Assembly (NCBI RefSeq): GCF_002211305.1
Contig: NZ_LOKW01000026.1
Coordinates: forward strand, 124,001 to 188,000
Origin: Rhizobium sp. R634
Lineage (GTDB): Bacteria > Pseudomonadota > Alphaproteobacteria > Rhizobiales > Rhizobiaceae
Direction of reading: 5' to 3'
Length of the DNA stretch: 64,000 bases
Shown here: in pieces, positions 1-8,038 of the stretch
Layout: each line of letters opens with the position of its first letter
Position numbering within the stretch: position 1 is the stretch's first letter
Translations under genes and position numbers: made by a program
The notes under the pieces: generated by a model
Database searches by the model: none
Told to the model about the DNA's origin: nothing
The model's input: the letters and a program-made list of their open reading frames with translations, nothing else

Positions 1-461
1 GACAGTCGTATCAGAAGAACGGAGAACAGTACGCCGGCCCAGAGCTCGAAGAAGAGCGACCAGCTAGGTCCATTGAAAGGAAAAAGACTTCCGAAACTCG
101 AGCTTGGAATGAATAGGATCCCCTTCAGTAGAAGTCCCGCCAGGGTGGAATAGTCCAACCCGATCTGAACTGCATAGCTCACAAGGCCAATCGGAAGCGA
201 AAGAAGATAAAGAGGATAAAGTCGTATGATACGTTGCAACAGAAATCCTGCAGGCGAGATATTCCCCATTATCAGTCGCCTCTCATACGAATTTGCAAGA
301 ACGACACCGCTTAAAAGAAAGAAAAGGTCGACGGCAAGGTAACTGATATTCGGCTGTATCGGGCCAAGTGCGCCCTCCGTATGCCGGAAGATGACCATAA
401 TGGCCGCAACTCCGCGCAACGCCTCAAGAGCTGTGAAAAATTGCTTGCCGGTGTTCACCAC
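1..461 (-). CDS. acyltransferase 3 family membrane protein, N-terminal part (runs off left edge)
   Basis: Reading the minus strand from a GTG at 461 gives 153 codons without a stop up to the window edge. The product begins with the acyltransferase-3 (OafA/NolL type) signature ALRGVAAIMVIFRH, which holds the family's Arg-x10-His pair, followed by LAVDLFFLLSGVVLA and further hydrophobic helices (residues about 45-65, 80-105, 115-150). This family transfers acyl groups to extracytoplasmic sugars such as polysaccharide, lipopolysaccharide or Nod factor. A GGAGGA ribosome site lies just upstream; GTG codons at 461 and 458 are both possible starts. The C-terminal half lies outside the window, so substrate and full length are unknown. 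Confidence 0.85.
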   Translation of the reverse strand, partial: MVNTGKQFFTALEALRGVAAIMVIFRHTEGALGPIQPNISYLAVDLFFLLSGVVLANSYERRLIMGNISPAGFLLQRIIRLYPLYLLSLPIGLVSYAVQIGLDYSTLAGLLLKGILFIPSSSFGSLFPFNGPSWSLFFELWAGVLFSVLLIRL

Positions 462-563
462 AATAGTCCTCCGCTAGCACTTTTCTACTCTGGGAGGATT
501 TCCAAATTGTTAGTGCAAGGAATCTGTGTGGTTGTCCGGCTTTCCTCAAAGGGGGAAGCGGGA

Positions 564-992
564 TCAAATACCCTTACTGTCCGCATCCGGTATGATCTGC
601 ACGCCGTTGATCCGATAGCTGCCGTCCGGCTGGCGGGTGATCTGGTAGATCGCGGTCCAGTCTTTTCTGTCACGGCCTGAAATCAGCACTTCGTGATAGA
701 TCAGTGCGCCGTTGTCGATGGAGCGGCTACGGCCGAAGGCGTAGTTGCCGGGATGATAGACCGGCTCGTAGCTCTTCTTCACCATGGCGAAGAACAGGTT
801 TTTGTCCGGATACATCGCCTTGATGCCTGGGGCGGCGAAGGAATAGGCGGTTTCGGCATCGTCCTTGAGGAAGGCCTTGATCTGCTCCTCGATCATCGTC
901 CGCGTCGTATCGATCGGATCTTCGGCGTGAGCCGATACAGAGGAGAGGATGGACGCGGCACACAGAATGAAAACTGCGAAAAAGGCGCGCAT
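564..992 (-). CDS. secreted DUF4864-type protein
   Basis: Encodes 142 residues. The ATG at 992 was chosen because GGAG lies 8 bases upstream and because translation from it starts directly with a signal peptide (MRAFFAVFILCAASILSSVS, cleavage near AHA-ED). The mature part (TRTMIEEQIKAFLKDDAETA, then GIKAMYPDKNLFFAMV) matches the DUF4864 pattern as I recall it: a small periplasmic domain with an NTF2-like look. An upstream in-frame start at 1061 would bury the signal peptide. The function is unknown. It follows the ketosynthase gene on the same strand with an 81-base gap, so co-transcription is possible but not shown. Confidence 0.75.
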   Translation of the reverse strand: MRAFFAVFILCAASILSSVSAHAEDPIDTTRTMIEEQIKAFLKDDAETAYSFAAPGIKAMYPDKNLFFAMVKKSYEPVYHPGNYAFGRSRSIDNGALIYHEVLISGRDRKDWTAIYQITRQPDGSYRINGVQIIPDADSKGI

Positions 993-1073
993 GGATTGAT
1001 CTCCGGCTCCACCAGGAAATGATCCCTGATGGAGCAGAAGTGTAGGCCAATTTCCGCGCAAGAAAAGCGGACT

Positions 1074-2339
1074 TTACGACCAGCGCCGGAAGAGGGCGCT
1101 GGCGTTCACTCCGCCGAAGCCGAAACCGTTGGTGATGGCATAGTCCACGGCGATCGGCCGCGCCGTTTTGCCGACGATATCGATGCCGTCGGCGTCGGGA
1201 TCGGCCTCTACCAGATTGCGGGTCGGCGGCGCGATCTGATCGCGCAGCGCCAGAATGGTGAAGATCGCCTCCAGCCCGCCGGCAGCGCCGAGCAGATGGC
1301 CGGTCGCCGACTTCGTCGCGCTGACGGCAATGCCGCCGTTGCGGCCGAAAACCGTGCCGATTGCCGCGATCTCACCCCTGTCACCGACCGGCGTCGAGGT
1401 CGCATGCGCGTTCAGGTGCTTGACCTCGGAAGCGGAGATCTTTGCCTGCCTGAGTGCTGCCTCCATGGCGCGTCGGGCGCCATCACCGTCTTCGGGGCCC
1501 GAGGTCATATGATAGGCATCCGCCGCCGTGCCGTAGCCGACGAGTTCGGCGATCGGTGTCGCGCCGCGGGCAAGCGCGTGCTCCAGCGTTTCGATGACCA
1601 GGATGCCGGCGCCTTCGCCCATCACGAAACCGTCGCGCGCCGTGTCGAAGGGGCGTGAGGCAAGCTCCGGGGTCTCATTGAATCCGGTGGAAAGGGCGCG
1701 CGCAGCGGCAAAGCCGCCGAGGCTCACCTTGTCGATGCAGGCCTCGGCCCCGCCGCAGATCGCCACGTCGGCTTCACCGGAGCGGATCAGCCGCGCCGCA
1801 TCGCCGATCGCCTGGACGCTTGCCGCGCACGCCGTCACCGGCGCGCCGAGCGGCCCCTTGAAGCCATAGCGGATGCTGACCTGGCCGGCGGCAAGGTTGA
1901 CGAGGAAGGAGGGTACGGTGAAGGGCGACAGCCGCCGCACGCCGCGCGTCTCGCCGATGCGCACCGCCTCGGCAATGGCGGGAAAGCCGCCGACGCCGGA
2001 GGCGATGATCGTCGCCGTGCGCTCGCGCGCGCTTTGGTCGGTGGGCATCCAGCCGGCCTGCTTTACCGCTTCCTCCGTTGCCGCCATGGCGAACTGGATG
2101 AAGCGGTCCATCTTTTTCTGGTCCTTGGGCGTGATGTATCGGTCCGGATCGAAACCGGCCTGCGCATCTTCGGCAATAGCGGGAACGACACCGCCGACCT
2201 TGGCCGAAAGCTCGCCGACGACATCCTCCGCCAGCAGCCTCAGACCCGAGGCGCCTTCGATGAGGCGCTTCCAGGCGGGCTCGACGCCGGTGCCGAGTGG
2301 CGAGACAAGTCCCATGCCGGTGACAACGATACGATCCAT
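1074..2339 (-). CDS. beta-ketoacyl-ACP synthase II-like (FabF family)
   Basis: 421 residues, the normal length for FabF/KAS II, which condenses malonyl-ACP with acyl-ACP in fatty acid elongation. It starts with MDRIVVTGMGLVSPLGTG. The active-site Cys is at about residue 171 (VTACAASVQAIGD). The two catalytic His regions follow (NAHATSTPVGD and SATKSATGHLLGAAGG), and the glycine-rich end NGFGFGGVNAS is present. It stands 11 bases downstream of an HxlR regulator gene on the same strand and away from acpP/fabG genes. It is therefore probably an accessory ketosynthase (special lipid or chain-length role) rather than the main housekeeping FabF; that is inference. Confidence 0.9.
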   Translation of the reverse strand: MDRIVVTGMGLVSPLGTGVEPAWKRLIEGASGLRLLAEDVVGELSAKVGGVVPAIAEDAQAGFDPDRYITPKDQKKMDRFIQFAMAATEEAVKQAGWMPTDQSARERTATIIASGVGGFPAIAEAVRIGETRGVRRLSPFTVPSFLVNLAAGQVSIRYGFKGPLGAPVTACAASVQAIGDAARLIRSGEADVAICGGAEACIDKVSLGGFAAARALSTGFNETPELASRPFDTARDGFVMGEGAGILVIETLEHALARGATPIAELVGYGTAADAYHMTSGPEDGDGARRAMEAALRQAKISASEVKHLNAHATSTPVGDRGEIAAIGTVFGRNGGIAVSATKSATGHLLGAAGGLEAIFTILALRDQIAPPTRNLVEADPDADGIDIVGKTARPIAVDYAITNGFGFGGVNASALFRRWS

Positions 2340-2350
2340 TTTATTCTCCT

Positions 2351-2857
2351 CTACGCGTCGATGCCGAGATACCAGGCGCGCATGCGGGCGATCCGTTCAC
2401 GCACTTCGTCGTCTGCGGCGGGACCAGCAAGCAGGCTGGTATTTTCGGGTGTCACTGCTTCGCCGGTTCTGGCATCGACCAGCACTGTTTCGCGCGGCGT
2501 GCCGGAAGCGGCGTCGCCAAGCAGAAAGGCGAGATCCTCCTCCGGAATGTGCCGGCTTCCCCAGGAAAACAGCGCCATCAGGACAGGAAAGAAGTCGCGG
2601 CCCTTTGCAGTCAGCACATATTCGTAGCGGGCAGGGCGCTGATGGTAGAGACGCCGTTCGAACAGCCCTTCATCAGTCAAATGTTTCAACCGGCGCGTCA
2701 GGATATTCGGCGCCACGCCGAGGCTCTTCTGGAATTCGTCGAAGCGCGACAGGCCCTGGAAGGCGTCACGCAGAATCAGAATGCTCCACCAGTCGCCGAC
2801 GCTCTCGAGCGCGCGCGCCGCCGGGCATTTGAAGTGACTGAAGCTTGTCCGTTGCAT
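2351..2857 (-). CDS. HxlR-family winged-helix transcriptional regulator
   Basis: 168 residues from the ATG at 2857 (MQRTSFSHFKCPAARALESV). The HxlR pattern is clear: CPAARALESVGDWWSILILRDAF, FDEFQKSLGVAPNILTRRLK recognition helix, then the wing RPARYEYVLTAKG. The family has a conserved N-terminal Cys (here Cys11) that senses electrophiles or redox state in some members. The C-terminal tail of about 60 residues is longer than the minimal 110-residue family form. The start codon lies inside a perfect inverted repeat (2854-2892), which suggests autoregulation. The FabF-like gene follows after 11 bases and probably belongs to the same transcript. Confidence 0.9.
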   Translation of the reverse strand: MQRTSFSHFKCPAARALESVGDWWSILILRDAFQGLSRFDEFQKSLGVAPNILTRRLKHLTDEGLFERRLYHQRPARYEYVLTAKGRDFFPVLMALFSWGSRHIPEEDLAFLLGDAASGTPRETVLVDARTGEAVTPENTSLLAGPAADDEVRERIARMRAWYLGIDA

Positions 2858-2903
2858 GATGATAGTCACTATAGCAGTGACTATCATCATGCAAGTAACT
2901 ATC
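2854..2903. promoter_or_regulatory. 39-bp hyphenated palindrome plus extra half-site, probable HxlR operator
   Basis: Bases 2854-2870 (GCATGATGATAGTCACT) and 2876-2892 are perfect reverse complements of 17 bases with a 5-base spacer. A third related element, AAGTAACTATC, follows at 2893-2903. The left arm contains the start codon of the HxlR gene and the last element overlaps the stop codon of the upstream membrane protein gene. A regulator bound here would block initiation at the regulator gene. AAGTAACT-type half-sites occur in HxlR operators, as I recall. Confidence 0.7.
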
Positions 2904-3201
2904 GTGCGCCGGCCTCAAAGATCCGGGCGAGCAGGATTCCGGTGACGAGCATGCCGGCTGCAACGAAGACAGTGTCGCCTGGCGTTCCGATATAGAGTGG
3001 TCCGATATTGGCAAAGAGCAGGAAGGCGATGAAGAAGTTCGCCCAGCCCCAGATGACATTTGCCGTTGGCGAAGCGACCTTCGCCGGCCGCGCGAACGGA
3101 AACCGGAAGGACCGGCCGCAGACGCCGTTGACGAAATGCGGAACGCCGTTGGTCAAAAACGCGGCGGCAATGAAATGGGCGATATAGGCGATCCAGGGCA
3201 A
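2899..3201 (-). CDS. small three-helix membrane protein
   Basis: 100 residues, mostly hydrophobic: helix 1 in MPWIAYIAHFIAAAFLTNGV, helix 2 around VIWGWANFFIAFLLFANIG, helix 3 around TVFVAAGMLVTGILLARIF. The start ATG at 3201 is preceded by AGGAGAAACCC on the minus strand. No catalytic motif was seen. The gene lies immediately upstream of the HxlR regulator on the same strand, with its stop codon inside the operator region, so it may be co-regulated with HxlR and the ketosynthase. I do not recognise a named family. Confidence 0.7.
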   Translation of the reverse strand: MPWIAYIAHFIAAAFLTNGVPHFVNGVCGRSFRFPFARPAKVASPTANVIWGWANFFIAFLLFANIGPLYIGTPGDTVFVAAGMLVTGILLARIFEAGAR

Positions 3202-3323
3202 GGGTTTCTCCTAAGCGGCACGAGGCAGTGTCGACGGGAGAATGTGGCCTGTAACTTCATGCCGGCAAGAGAGCGCGCAAGACGGGCTTGGTCAGGCAGC
3301 CCGCGATCGGCTTGTCATCCGCC

Positions 3324-3512
3324 TCACGCGAAGCCGAGCGGCAGGTTTTCCAGTTTCCTGTCGGCGCCGTAGTCGCGTTCATGTGGCGAGCGGCGACGGC
3401 CGTCGCGGCGGATGGAAAAATCGATCCGGTTTTCGGCAAAAATTCCATCGGCATAGGTGCCGGTGTCATGGCTATCGGCGTCGATCTTCGGGGCAAGGAT
3501 TTTCAGGAACAT
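3324..3512 (-). CDS. small hypothetical protein, 62 aa
   Basis: The ATG at 3512 is preceded by a very good ribosome site (GGAGGAAG, 4 bases before ATG). The product begins MFLKILAPKIDADSHDTGTY and is charged and soluble (many Arg, Asp, His), with no signal peptide or membrane helix. Longer overlapping open frames on both strands (from 3288 and 3257) lack comparable ribosome sites and were not accepted. It may be a real rhizobial orphan; no function is visible. Confidence 0.5.
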   Translation of the reverse strand: MFLKILAPKIDADSHDTGTYADGIFAENRIDFSIRRDGRRRSPHERDYGADRKLENLPLGFA

Positions 3513-3708
3513 CGGACTTCCTCCGCGGCGCATCATCAACATTCGGACAGGCTGCTGGGTTCCATTTATAAATCCTGAATTATTAATAAATTAACCATAA
3601 GCGCCATCGAGGAGGCATTTCGGCGCGATCGCCGCCACGGCGGCAAGAGGCTCCGCTGGAACTCCAAACCGTCCTCACCGTTGATGTCGGTGAGCACAGG
3701 AGGTTTCC
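3513..3708. other. AT-rich intergenic region
   Basis: Divergent gap between the 62-residue gene (minus) and the TFPASDP protein (plus). An AT-rich stretch at 3572-3599 (AATTATTAATAAATTAACC) is the likely promoter zone for one or both genes. No RNA gene was recognised. Confidence 0.4.
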
Positions 3709-4104
3709 ATGCAATTGATCGACACCCGAGTGACACAGGCCGGCGCCTTCTTTGCCGTCGAATTTCTGGGCGAGGGAGGGGAATCGATTTCCGTCAGGAT
3801 CGACAACTCCAATGGCGAACTCGATGAGAAAACAGCGGTGGATCACGCCAAGGTCATGATGGTTCAGCTGACCGCCTTTACGGGTCCAGGCGCCGATGGC
3901 AGCGTCAACCGCTATGATGCCTTGAGCAACGGCAACTTCGACGAGGGCAGCCAGGGTCTGATCGGCCAGCCCAGCGCACGTTCCAGCGGAGATAAAGAAA
4001 CGCTGGAAGACGAACTCGAGGAGGGGCTCGAGGATACATTTCCAGCGAGCGACCCTGTTTCGGCAACGGTTTCATCCATCCCCGCCAATGCTCCACGGCG
4101 CTAA
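3709..4104 (+). CDS. small acidic protein with C-terminal TFPASDP motif
   Basis: 131 residues; the start is fixed by AGGAGG 6 bases upstream of the ATG. The N-terminal half (VEFLGEGGESISVRIDNSNG) looks like a compact beta-rich domain. The C-terminal part carries LEEGLEDTFPASDPVSAT, a short motif I know from many small proteins of proteobacteria (L[DE]E.L.[ED]TFPASDP), whose role is undefined. The N-terminal domain matches no family I can name. The gene stands alone, upstream of the phosphodiesterase-ABC operon. Confidence 0.7.
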   Translation: MQLIDTRVTQAGAFFAVEFLGEGGESISVRIDNSNGELDEKTAVDHAKVMMVQLTAFTGPGADGSVNRYDALSNGNFDEGSQGLIGQPSARSSGDKETLEDELEEGLEDTFPASDPVSATVSSIPANAPRR

Positions 4105-4129
4105 CCAACAGACGGCAGGTTGGCCTGCA

Positions 4130-4172
4130 TGACAGTTTGATGTCGAAACTGAAAAACAGCTGAAAACTGTCA
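4130..4172. promoter_or_regulatory. nested inverted repeats upstream of the phosphodiesterase-ABC operon
   Basis: TGACAGTTT (4130-4138) is repeated inverted as AAACTGTCA (4164-4172), and inside it CAGTTT (4133-4138) pairs with AAACTG (4146-4151). The 19-base CAGTTTGATGTCGAAACTG has the size and dyad of a LacI-type operator. The LacI-family gene at 9378-10346 is the obvious candidate to bind it. A TTGACA at 4181 may be a -35 element, but no matching -10 is clear. Confidence 0.45.
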
Positions 4173-4258
4173 GTACCTGATTGACATGGGAGCCTTCTAG
4201 AGAAGGCCCGAGAAGGAGGCGTGCATGCAGCGCTTCCAAGGTCTTGGAGGCGCGCCCC

Positions 4259-5089
4259 ATGAAAATCATCCAGATCACCGACACCCATTTCAGCCCGAAC
4301 AAGCCGCATTTCAACGGCAACTGGGCGCCGCTCCTGACCTGGATCGAGACGACCGGCGCGGACCTGATCGTTCATACCGGTGATCTCACCGTCGACGGCG
4401 CCGACAAGGACGAAGACATTACTTTCTCGATGGACCTGATGCGTCAGGTGTCGATCCCGATGCTGATCGTCCCCGGCAATCACGATGTCGGCCACTTCCA
4501 AGACTCCGGTCAACCTGTCAATGCCGAGCGGCTCGCGCGCTGGCGCAGCCTTGCCGGAGACGACCGCTGGCTGGAGGATGCGGCCGGCTGGCGCTTCATC
4601 GGGTTGAACTCGCTGCTCATGGGCCACGAGGATGACGAAGAAGCGGCCCAGTTCGCGTGGCTGGACAAGGCGCTCTCCGAAAGGGCAGGGCGGCGCGTGG
4701 CGCTCTTTGCGCACAAACCCCTGTTCGTCGACGCTCCGGACGAAGGCGATACCGGATATTGGAGCGTTCGTCCCGCTCAGCGCCGCCGGCTCTATGATCT
4801 GATCGCGGCCCATGACGTCGCGTTCTTCGGCAGCGGCCACCTTCACTGGGCCTGGCAGGGGCGCTTCGGCAATACGGAGCTGACATGGGGTCCGTCCGCT
4901 GCCTTCATCATCGACAAGATGGAGAGGGAAATGCCGGGCGAGCGGCTGATCGGTGCTGTCGTCCATGAGTTCGGTACGTCGGTCGAAAGCACGATCGTCG
5001 CTGTTCCCGGCATGACCGCGCATGTGCTCGACGATGTCGTGCATGAGGTCTATCCCCAGGCGGTCAAGCAGCGGGAGCCGGTCGAATGA
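4259..5089 (+). CDS. calcineurin-like metallophosphoesterase (cyclic/glycero-phosphodiesterase type)
   Basis: 276 residues from the ATG at 4259, with GGAGG 9 bases upstream. The metal-binding motifs of the class are in order: ITDTHF (D-x-H) near residue 8, HTGDLTVDG, PGNHDVG, FAHKP and GSGHLHWAW. This is the arrangement of CpdA/GpdQ-type enzymes, which cleave cAMP or glycerophosphodiesters. Its stop overlaps the ATG of the ABC ATPase gene (ATGA at 5086), so it is translationally coupled to an importer of the UgpC/MalK type. That context favours a role in processing an imported phosphodiester over cAMP turnover; this is inference. Confidence 0.85.
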   Translation: MKIIQITDTHFSPNKPHFNGNWAPLLTWIETTGADLIVHTGDLTVDGADKDEDITFSMDLMRQVSIPMLIVPGNHDVGHFQDSGQPVNAERLARWRSLAGDDRWLEDAAGWRFIGLNSLLMGHEDDEEAAQFAWLDKALSERAGRRVALFAHKPLFVDAPDEGDTGYWSVRPAQRRRLYDLIAAHDVAFFGSGHLHWAWQGRFGNTELTWGPSAAFIIDKMEREMPGERLIGAVVHEFGTSVESTIVAVPGMTAHVLDDVVHEVYPQAVKQREPVE

Positions 5090-6267
5090 GCGCGCTCTCG
5101 CTTCGCGACATCACCAAGGCATTCGGCGGCAACCAGATCTTGAGCGGCATCAGTCTCGATGTCGGGGCGGGCGAATTCATCGCTCTGGTCGGGCCCTCCG
5201 GCTGCGGCAAGAGCACGCTGCTGCGCGTGCTTGCCGGCCTCGACCATGCCGATAGCGGCGAGATCCTGATCGGCGGGAAAGACATGTCCGGCGTGGCGGC
5301 CTCCGACCGTAACATCGCCATGGTCTTTCAGTCCTACGCGCTCTATCCGCATCTGACGGCTTCGCAGAACATCGCCGTGCCGCTGGCGATGCGCCGGCTA
5401 TCGACCATGCAGCGGCTACCTTTCATCCTATCGCTGTTGCCGGGCCAGCGGGCCATTCGCGCTGCCATCGCTCGTGACGTCAAGGAAATGGCGAAATCGC
5501 TGAAAATCGATCACCTTCTCGACCGCAAGCCCGGCCAGATGTCGGGCGGCCAACGTCAGCGCGTGGCGCTTGCCCGCGCCATGGTGCGCCGGCCGAGCAT
5601 CTTCCTGATGGACGAACCACTGTCCAACCTCGACGCCAATCTGCGTGTCCATGCCCGCGGCGAAATCGTCGAATTGCATCGCCGCGCCGGCGTGCCGACG
5701 CTTTATGTCACCCATGACCAGGCCGAAGCGCTGTCGATGGCCGATCGCGTCGCCGTGATGATGGGCGGCCGTCTGCTGCAGATCGCAAGCCCTGAGGTCA
5801 TCTACGACGATCCCGCCCATATCGAAGTCGCCCGCTTCATCGGTCAGCCGCGCATCAACCTGCTGCCCGCGGAAGCGCAGGGCGGTGTGGTGGCCTTTGG
5901 CGACCTGCGCCTGACGCTTGAAAATCCGTCTGCCGGCAAGATGCCGGTCATGCTCGCCATTCGCCCGGAGTTCGTCTCTATCGAGAGAGCCGGCCAGGGC
6001 GGGCTTGCCGCCCGGATCGAGCGTGTCGAGTTCCTGGGCTCGGAGGTCATCCTCTATTGCCGCCTCGACGCGATCGGCGAGACCGTGGTCGCCAAGGTTC
6101 AGCCGCCCGAAGCCGCCGGCCTCGCAGCCGGCGATCCCATTGGGCTGCGGCTTTCGGCAGGCCGGACAATGGCTTTCGCCGAGGATGGCAATCGGCTTGC
6201 CGCTCGCGCGGAAGGCGGCAGCGGTCTCGCCGCAGGCGATATCAGGCGGGAGAGGGCGCATGGCTAG
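5086..6267 (+). CDS. ABC transporter ATPase, UgpC/MalK type
   Basis: 393 residues, typical for carbohydrate-importer ATPases with a C-terminal regulatory OB domain. Walker A GPSGCGKST is at 36-44, the Q-loop at 82, signature MSGGQ at 152-156, Walker B IFLMDEP at 172-178, and the switch His in YVTHDQAEAL. The spacing between Q-loop and signature is about 18 residues longer than in E. coli MalK; the extra stretch (about 104-128, around MQRLPFILSLLPGQRAIR) sits in the helical subdomain that touches the permeases. The gene overlaps both neighbours: ATGA with the phosphodiesterase gene and 8 bases with permease 1. Confidence 0.93.
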   Translation: MSALSLRDITKAFGGNQILSGISLDVGAGEFIALVGPSGCGKSTLLRVLAGLDHADSGEILIGGKDMSGVAASDRNIAMVFQSYALYPHLTASQNIAVPLAMRRLSTMQRLPFILSLLPGQRAIRAAIARDVKEMAKSLKIDHLLDRKPGQMSGGQRQRVALARAMVRRPSIFLMDEPLSNLDANLRVHARGEIVELHRRAGVPTLYVTHDQAEALSMADRVAVMMGGRLLQIASPEVIYDDPAHIEVARFIGQPRINLLPAEAQGGVVAFGDLRLTLENPSAGKMPVMLAIRPEFVSIERAGQGGLAARIERVEFLGSEVILYCRLDAIGETVVAKVQPPEAAGLAAGDPIGLRLSAGRTMAFAEDGNRLAARAEGGSGLAAGDIRRERAHG

Positions 6268-7183
6268 TGTCGTTTCCGTCGGCCTGTCGGCCAATCCCGC
6301 CATCGCGCATCGGCGCAGCGAGGCCCGCATGGCCTGGATGCTGGTGCTGCCGGCACTCGTCTTGCTCTTCCTTTTCGTGCTTTTGCCGGTTGCGGCTGTG
6401 ATCTTCCTCGGATTTACCGATTTCGAACTCGGCTACGGCAAGTTCCGCTTCGTCGGTTTCGAGAATTACGCCCATCTGATCACCGACCGCACGTTCCGCA
6501 AGTCGCTGTGGAATACGACGATGTATACCGCGATCGTTGCACCGGTCTCGATCCTTCTGGGCCTCGGCGTCGCCATGCTGATCGAGAGCGAGACGGCGGC
6601 GCGCAGCTTCTTCCGCACCGCCTATTTCCTGCCGGTCGCCTCGCTGATCGTCGCCATGGCAACCGTCTGGCAATATATGTTCCACCCCACTATCGGGCCG
6701 ATCAATGCGCTTCTGGCATTGGCGGGCCTGCCTGGGCCGAACTGGCTGGGCAGCTCCGGCACGGTGCTCTACAGCCTGTCGATCATCGGCGTCTGGCAAT
6801 CGGCCGGATTCAACATGGTGCTGTTCCTGGCCGGCCTGACGGCAATCCCGCGCGTGCTTTACGCCGCAGCCGAAGTGGACGGCGCCAGATCCTCTCTCGA
6901 CCGCTTCCTGCTGGTGACCTGGCCGATGCTCGGGCCGACGACGCTCTTCGTCATCACCATCAGCATCACCAATGCTGTCAAGGTCTTCGAGACGGTCAAG
7001 ACGCTGACGGAGGGAGGCCCGAACAAGGCGTCGGAAGTGCTGCTGTTCACGATCTACCAGGAGGGCTTCGTCTACCTGCGCGTCGGCTACGCCTCGGCGA
7101 TGACCGTGGTCTTCCTGTTGATCCTCGTGGTGCTGATGTTCCTGCAATACCGCATTCTCGATCGCCGGGTGCATTACACATGA
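6260..7183 (+). CDS. ABC transporter permease (UgpA/MalF type)
   Basis: 307 residues from the ATG at 6260, which overlaps the end of the ATPase gene. A much longer in-frame extension upstream lies inside the ATPase gene and is rejected. Six membrane helices are visible (first AWMLVLPALVLLFLFVLLP). The EAA loop EVDGARSSLDRFLLVTWPML couples to the ATPase. The family imports sugars and glycerol-3-phosphate-like solutes through the inner membrane with a binding protein. The stop overlaps the ATG of permease 2 (ATGA). Confidence 0.92.
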   Translation: MASVVSVGLSANPAIAHRRSEARMAWMLVLPALVLLFLFVLLPVAAVIFLGFTDFELGYGKFRFVGFENYAHLITDRTFRKSLWNTTMYTAIVAPVSILLGLGVAMLIESETAARSFFRTAYFLPVASLIVAMATVWQYMFHPTIGPINALLALAGLPGPNWLGSSGTVLYSLSIIGVWQSAGFNMVLFLAGLTAIPRVLYAAAEVDGARSSLDRFLLVTWPMLGPTTLFVITISITNAVKVFETVKTLTEGGPNKASEVLLFTIYQEGFVYLRVGYASAMTVVFLLILVVLMFLQYRILDRRVHYT

Positions 7184-8013
7184 CGAGCGCTTTTTTCCTT
7201 GGCAGGATCATCCGCCTGACGCTGCTTTCGCTGGGCGCAATCATCTTCCTTTCGCCCTACGTCTTCATGATTTCGGCGGCGGGCAAGGCACAGAGCGATA
7301 TCTTCACCTCGTCGCTGTCGCTGATCCCCGCCCATTTCACCTATGCGGAAAATTTCGCCAAGGCCTTGAGCCGCGTGCCGATGCCGCGGCTCCTGTGGAA
7401 CGGCGTCGTCGTCTGCGGGCTGATCTTCTTCTTTCAGGTTCTGGTGGCGATCCCTTGCGCCTATGCCATGGCGAAACTGCGCTTCGCCGCCGCCCGCGCC
7501 ATGATGGTGCTTGTCATGCTCGGCCTTCTGGTGCCGATCCATGCGACCGCGCTGCCGCTCTACGTCGCTTTCGACCGTGCCTCGCTGCTCAACGGCTATG
7601 TCGCCCTTGTCGCGCCCTTCACGATTTCTGTCTTCGCAATCTTCATGTTCCTGCAGTTCTTCCGCGCCATGCCGGACGATCTCATCCATGCCGCCCGTCT
7701 CGACGGCATGTCGGAGTTCGGCATCGTCGCCCGCATCATCGTGCCGAATGCCTGGCCTGCCGTCACCGCCTTCGCCATCTTCTCGGTCGTCGCCCATTGG
7801 AACGATCTCTACTGGCCGCTGGTCGTCATCAGCAAGCAGGACTACGCCACGCCGCCGCTCGGGCTCATGTATTTCCGAGCCGCCGAGGCCGGCGATGATT
7901 ACGGCGCGCTGATGGCGGCGACCCTCATCATTACCCTTCCCCTCGTCGCCGCCTTCCTGCTTGCGCAGAAGCGTTTCGTCGAGGGCATCACCATGACCGG
8001 TCTCAAAGGCTGA
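7180..8013 (+). CDS. ABC transporter permease (UgpE/MalG type)
   Basis: 277 residues; the start ATG at 7180 overlaps the stop of permease 1. Six hydrophobic helices, the first in LLSLGAIIFLSPYVFMI. The EAA loop is ARLDGMSEFGIVARIIVPNA near the middle. The C-terminal end QKRFVEGITMTGLKG is the standard ending of this permease class. It pairs with the 6260-7183 permease to form the membrane channel of the importer. Confidence 0.93.
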   Translation: MTSAFFLGRIIRLTLLSLGAIIFLSPYVFMISAAGKAQSDIFTSSLSLIPAHFTYAENFAKALSRVPMPRLLWNGVVVCGLIFFFQVLVAIPCAYAMAKLRFAAARAMMVLVMLGLLVPIHATALPLYVAFDRASLLNGYVALVAPFTISVFAIFMFLQFFRAMPDDLIHAARLDGMSEFGIVARIIVPNAWPAVTAFAIFSVVAHWNDLYWPLVVISKQDYATPPLGLMYFRAAEAGDDYGALMAATLIITLPLVAAFLLAQKRFVEGITMTGLKG

Positions 8014-8038
8014 CCGGCTTCAACCAGGAGAACGAGCG

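Noticed and set aside
3905..5044. 379-codon minus-strand frame opposite the phosphodiesterase
   Set aside because: The plus strand shows all metallophosphoesterase motifs; the minus product shows nothing.
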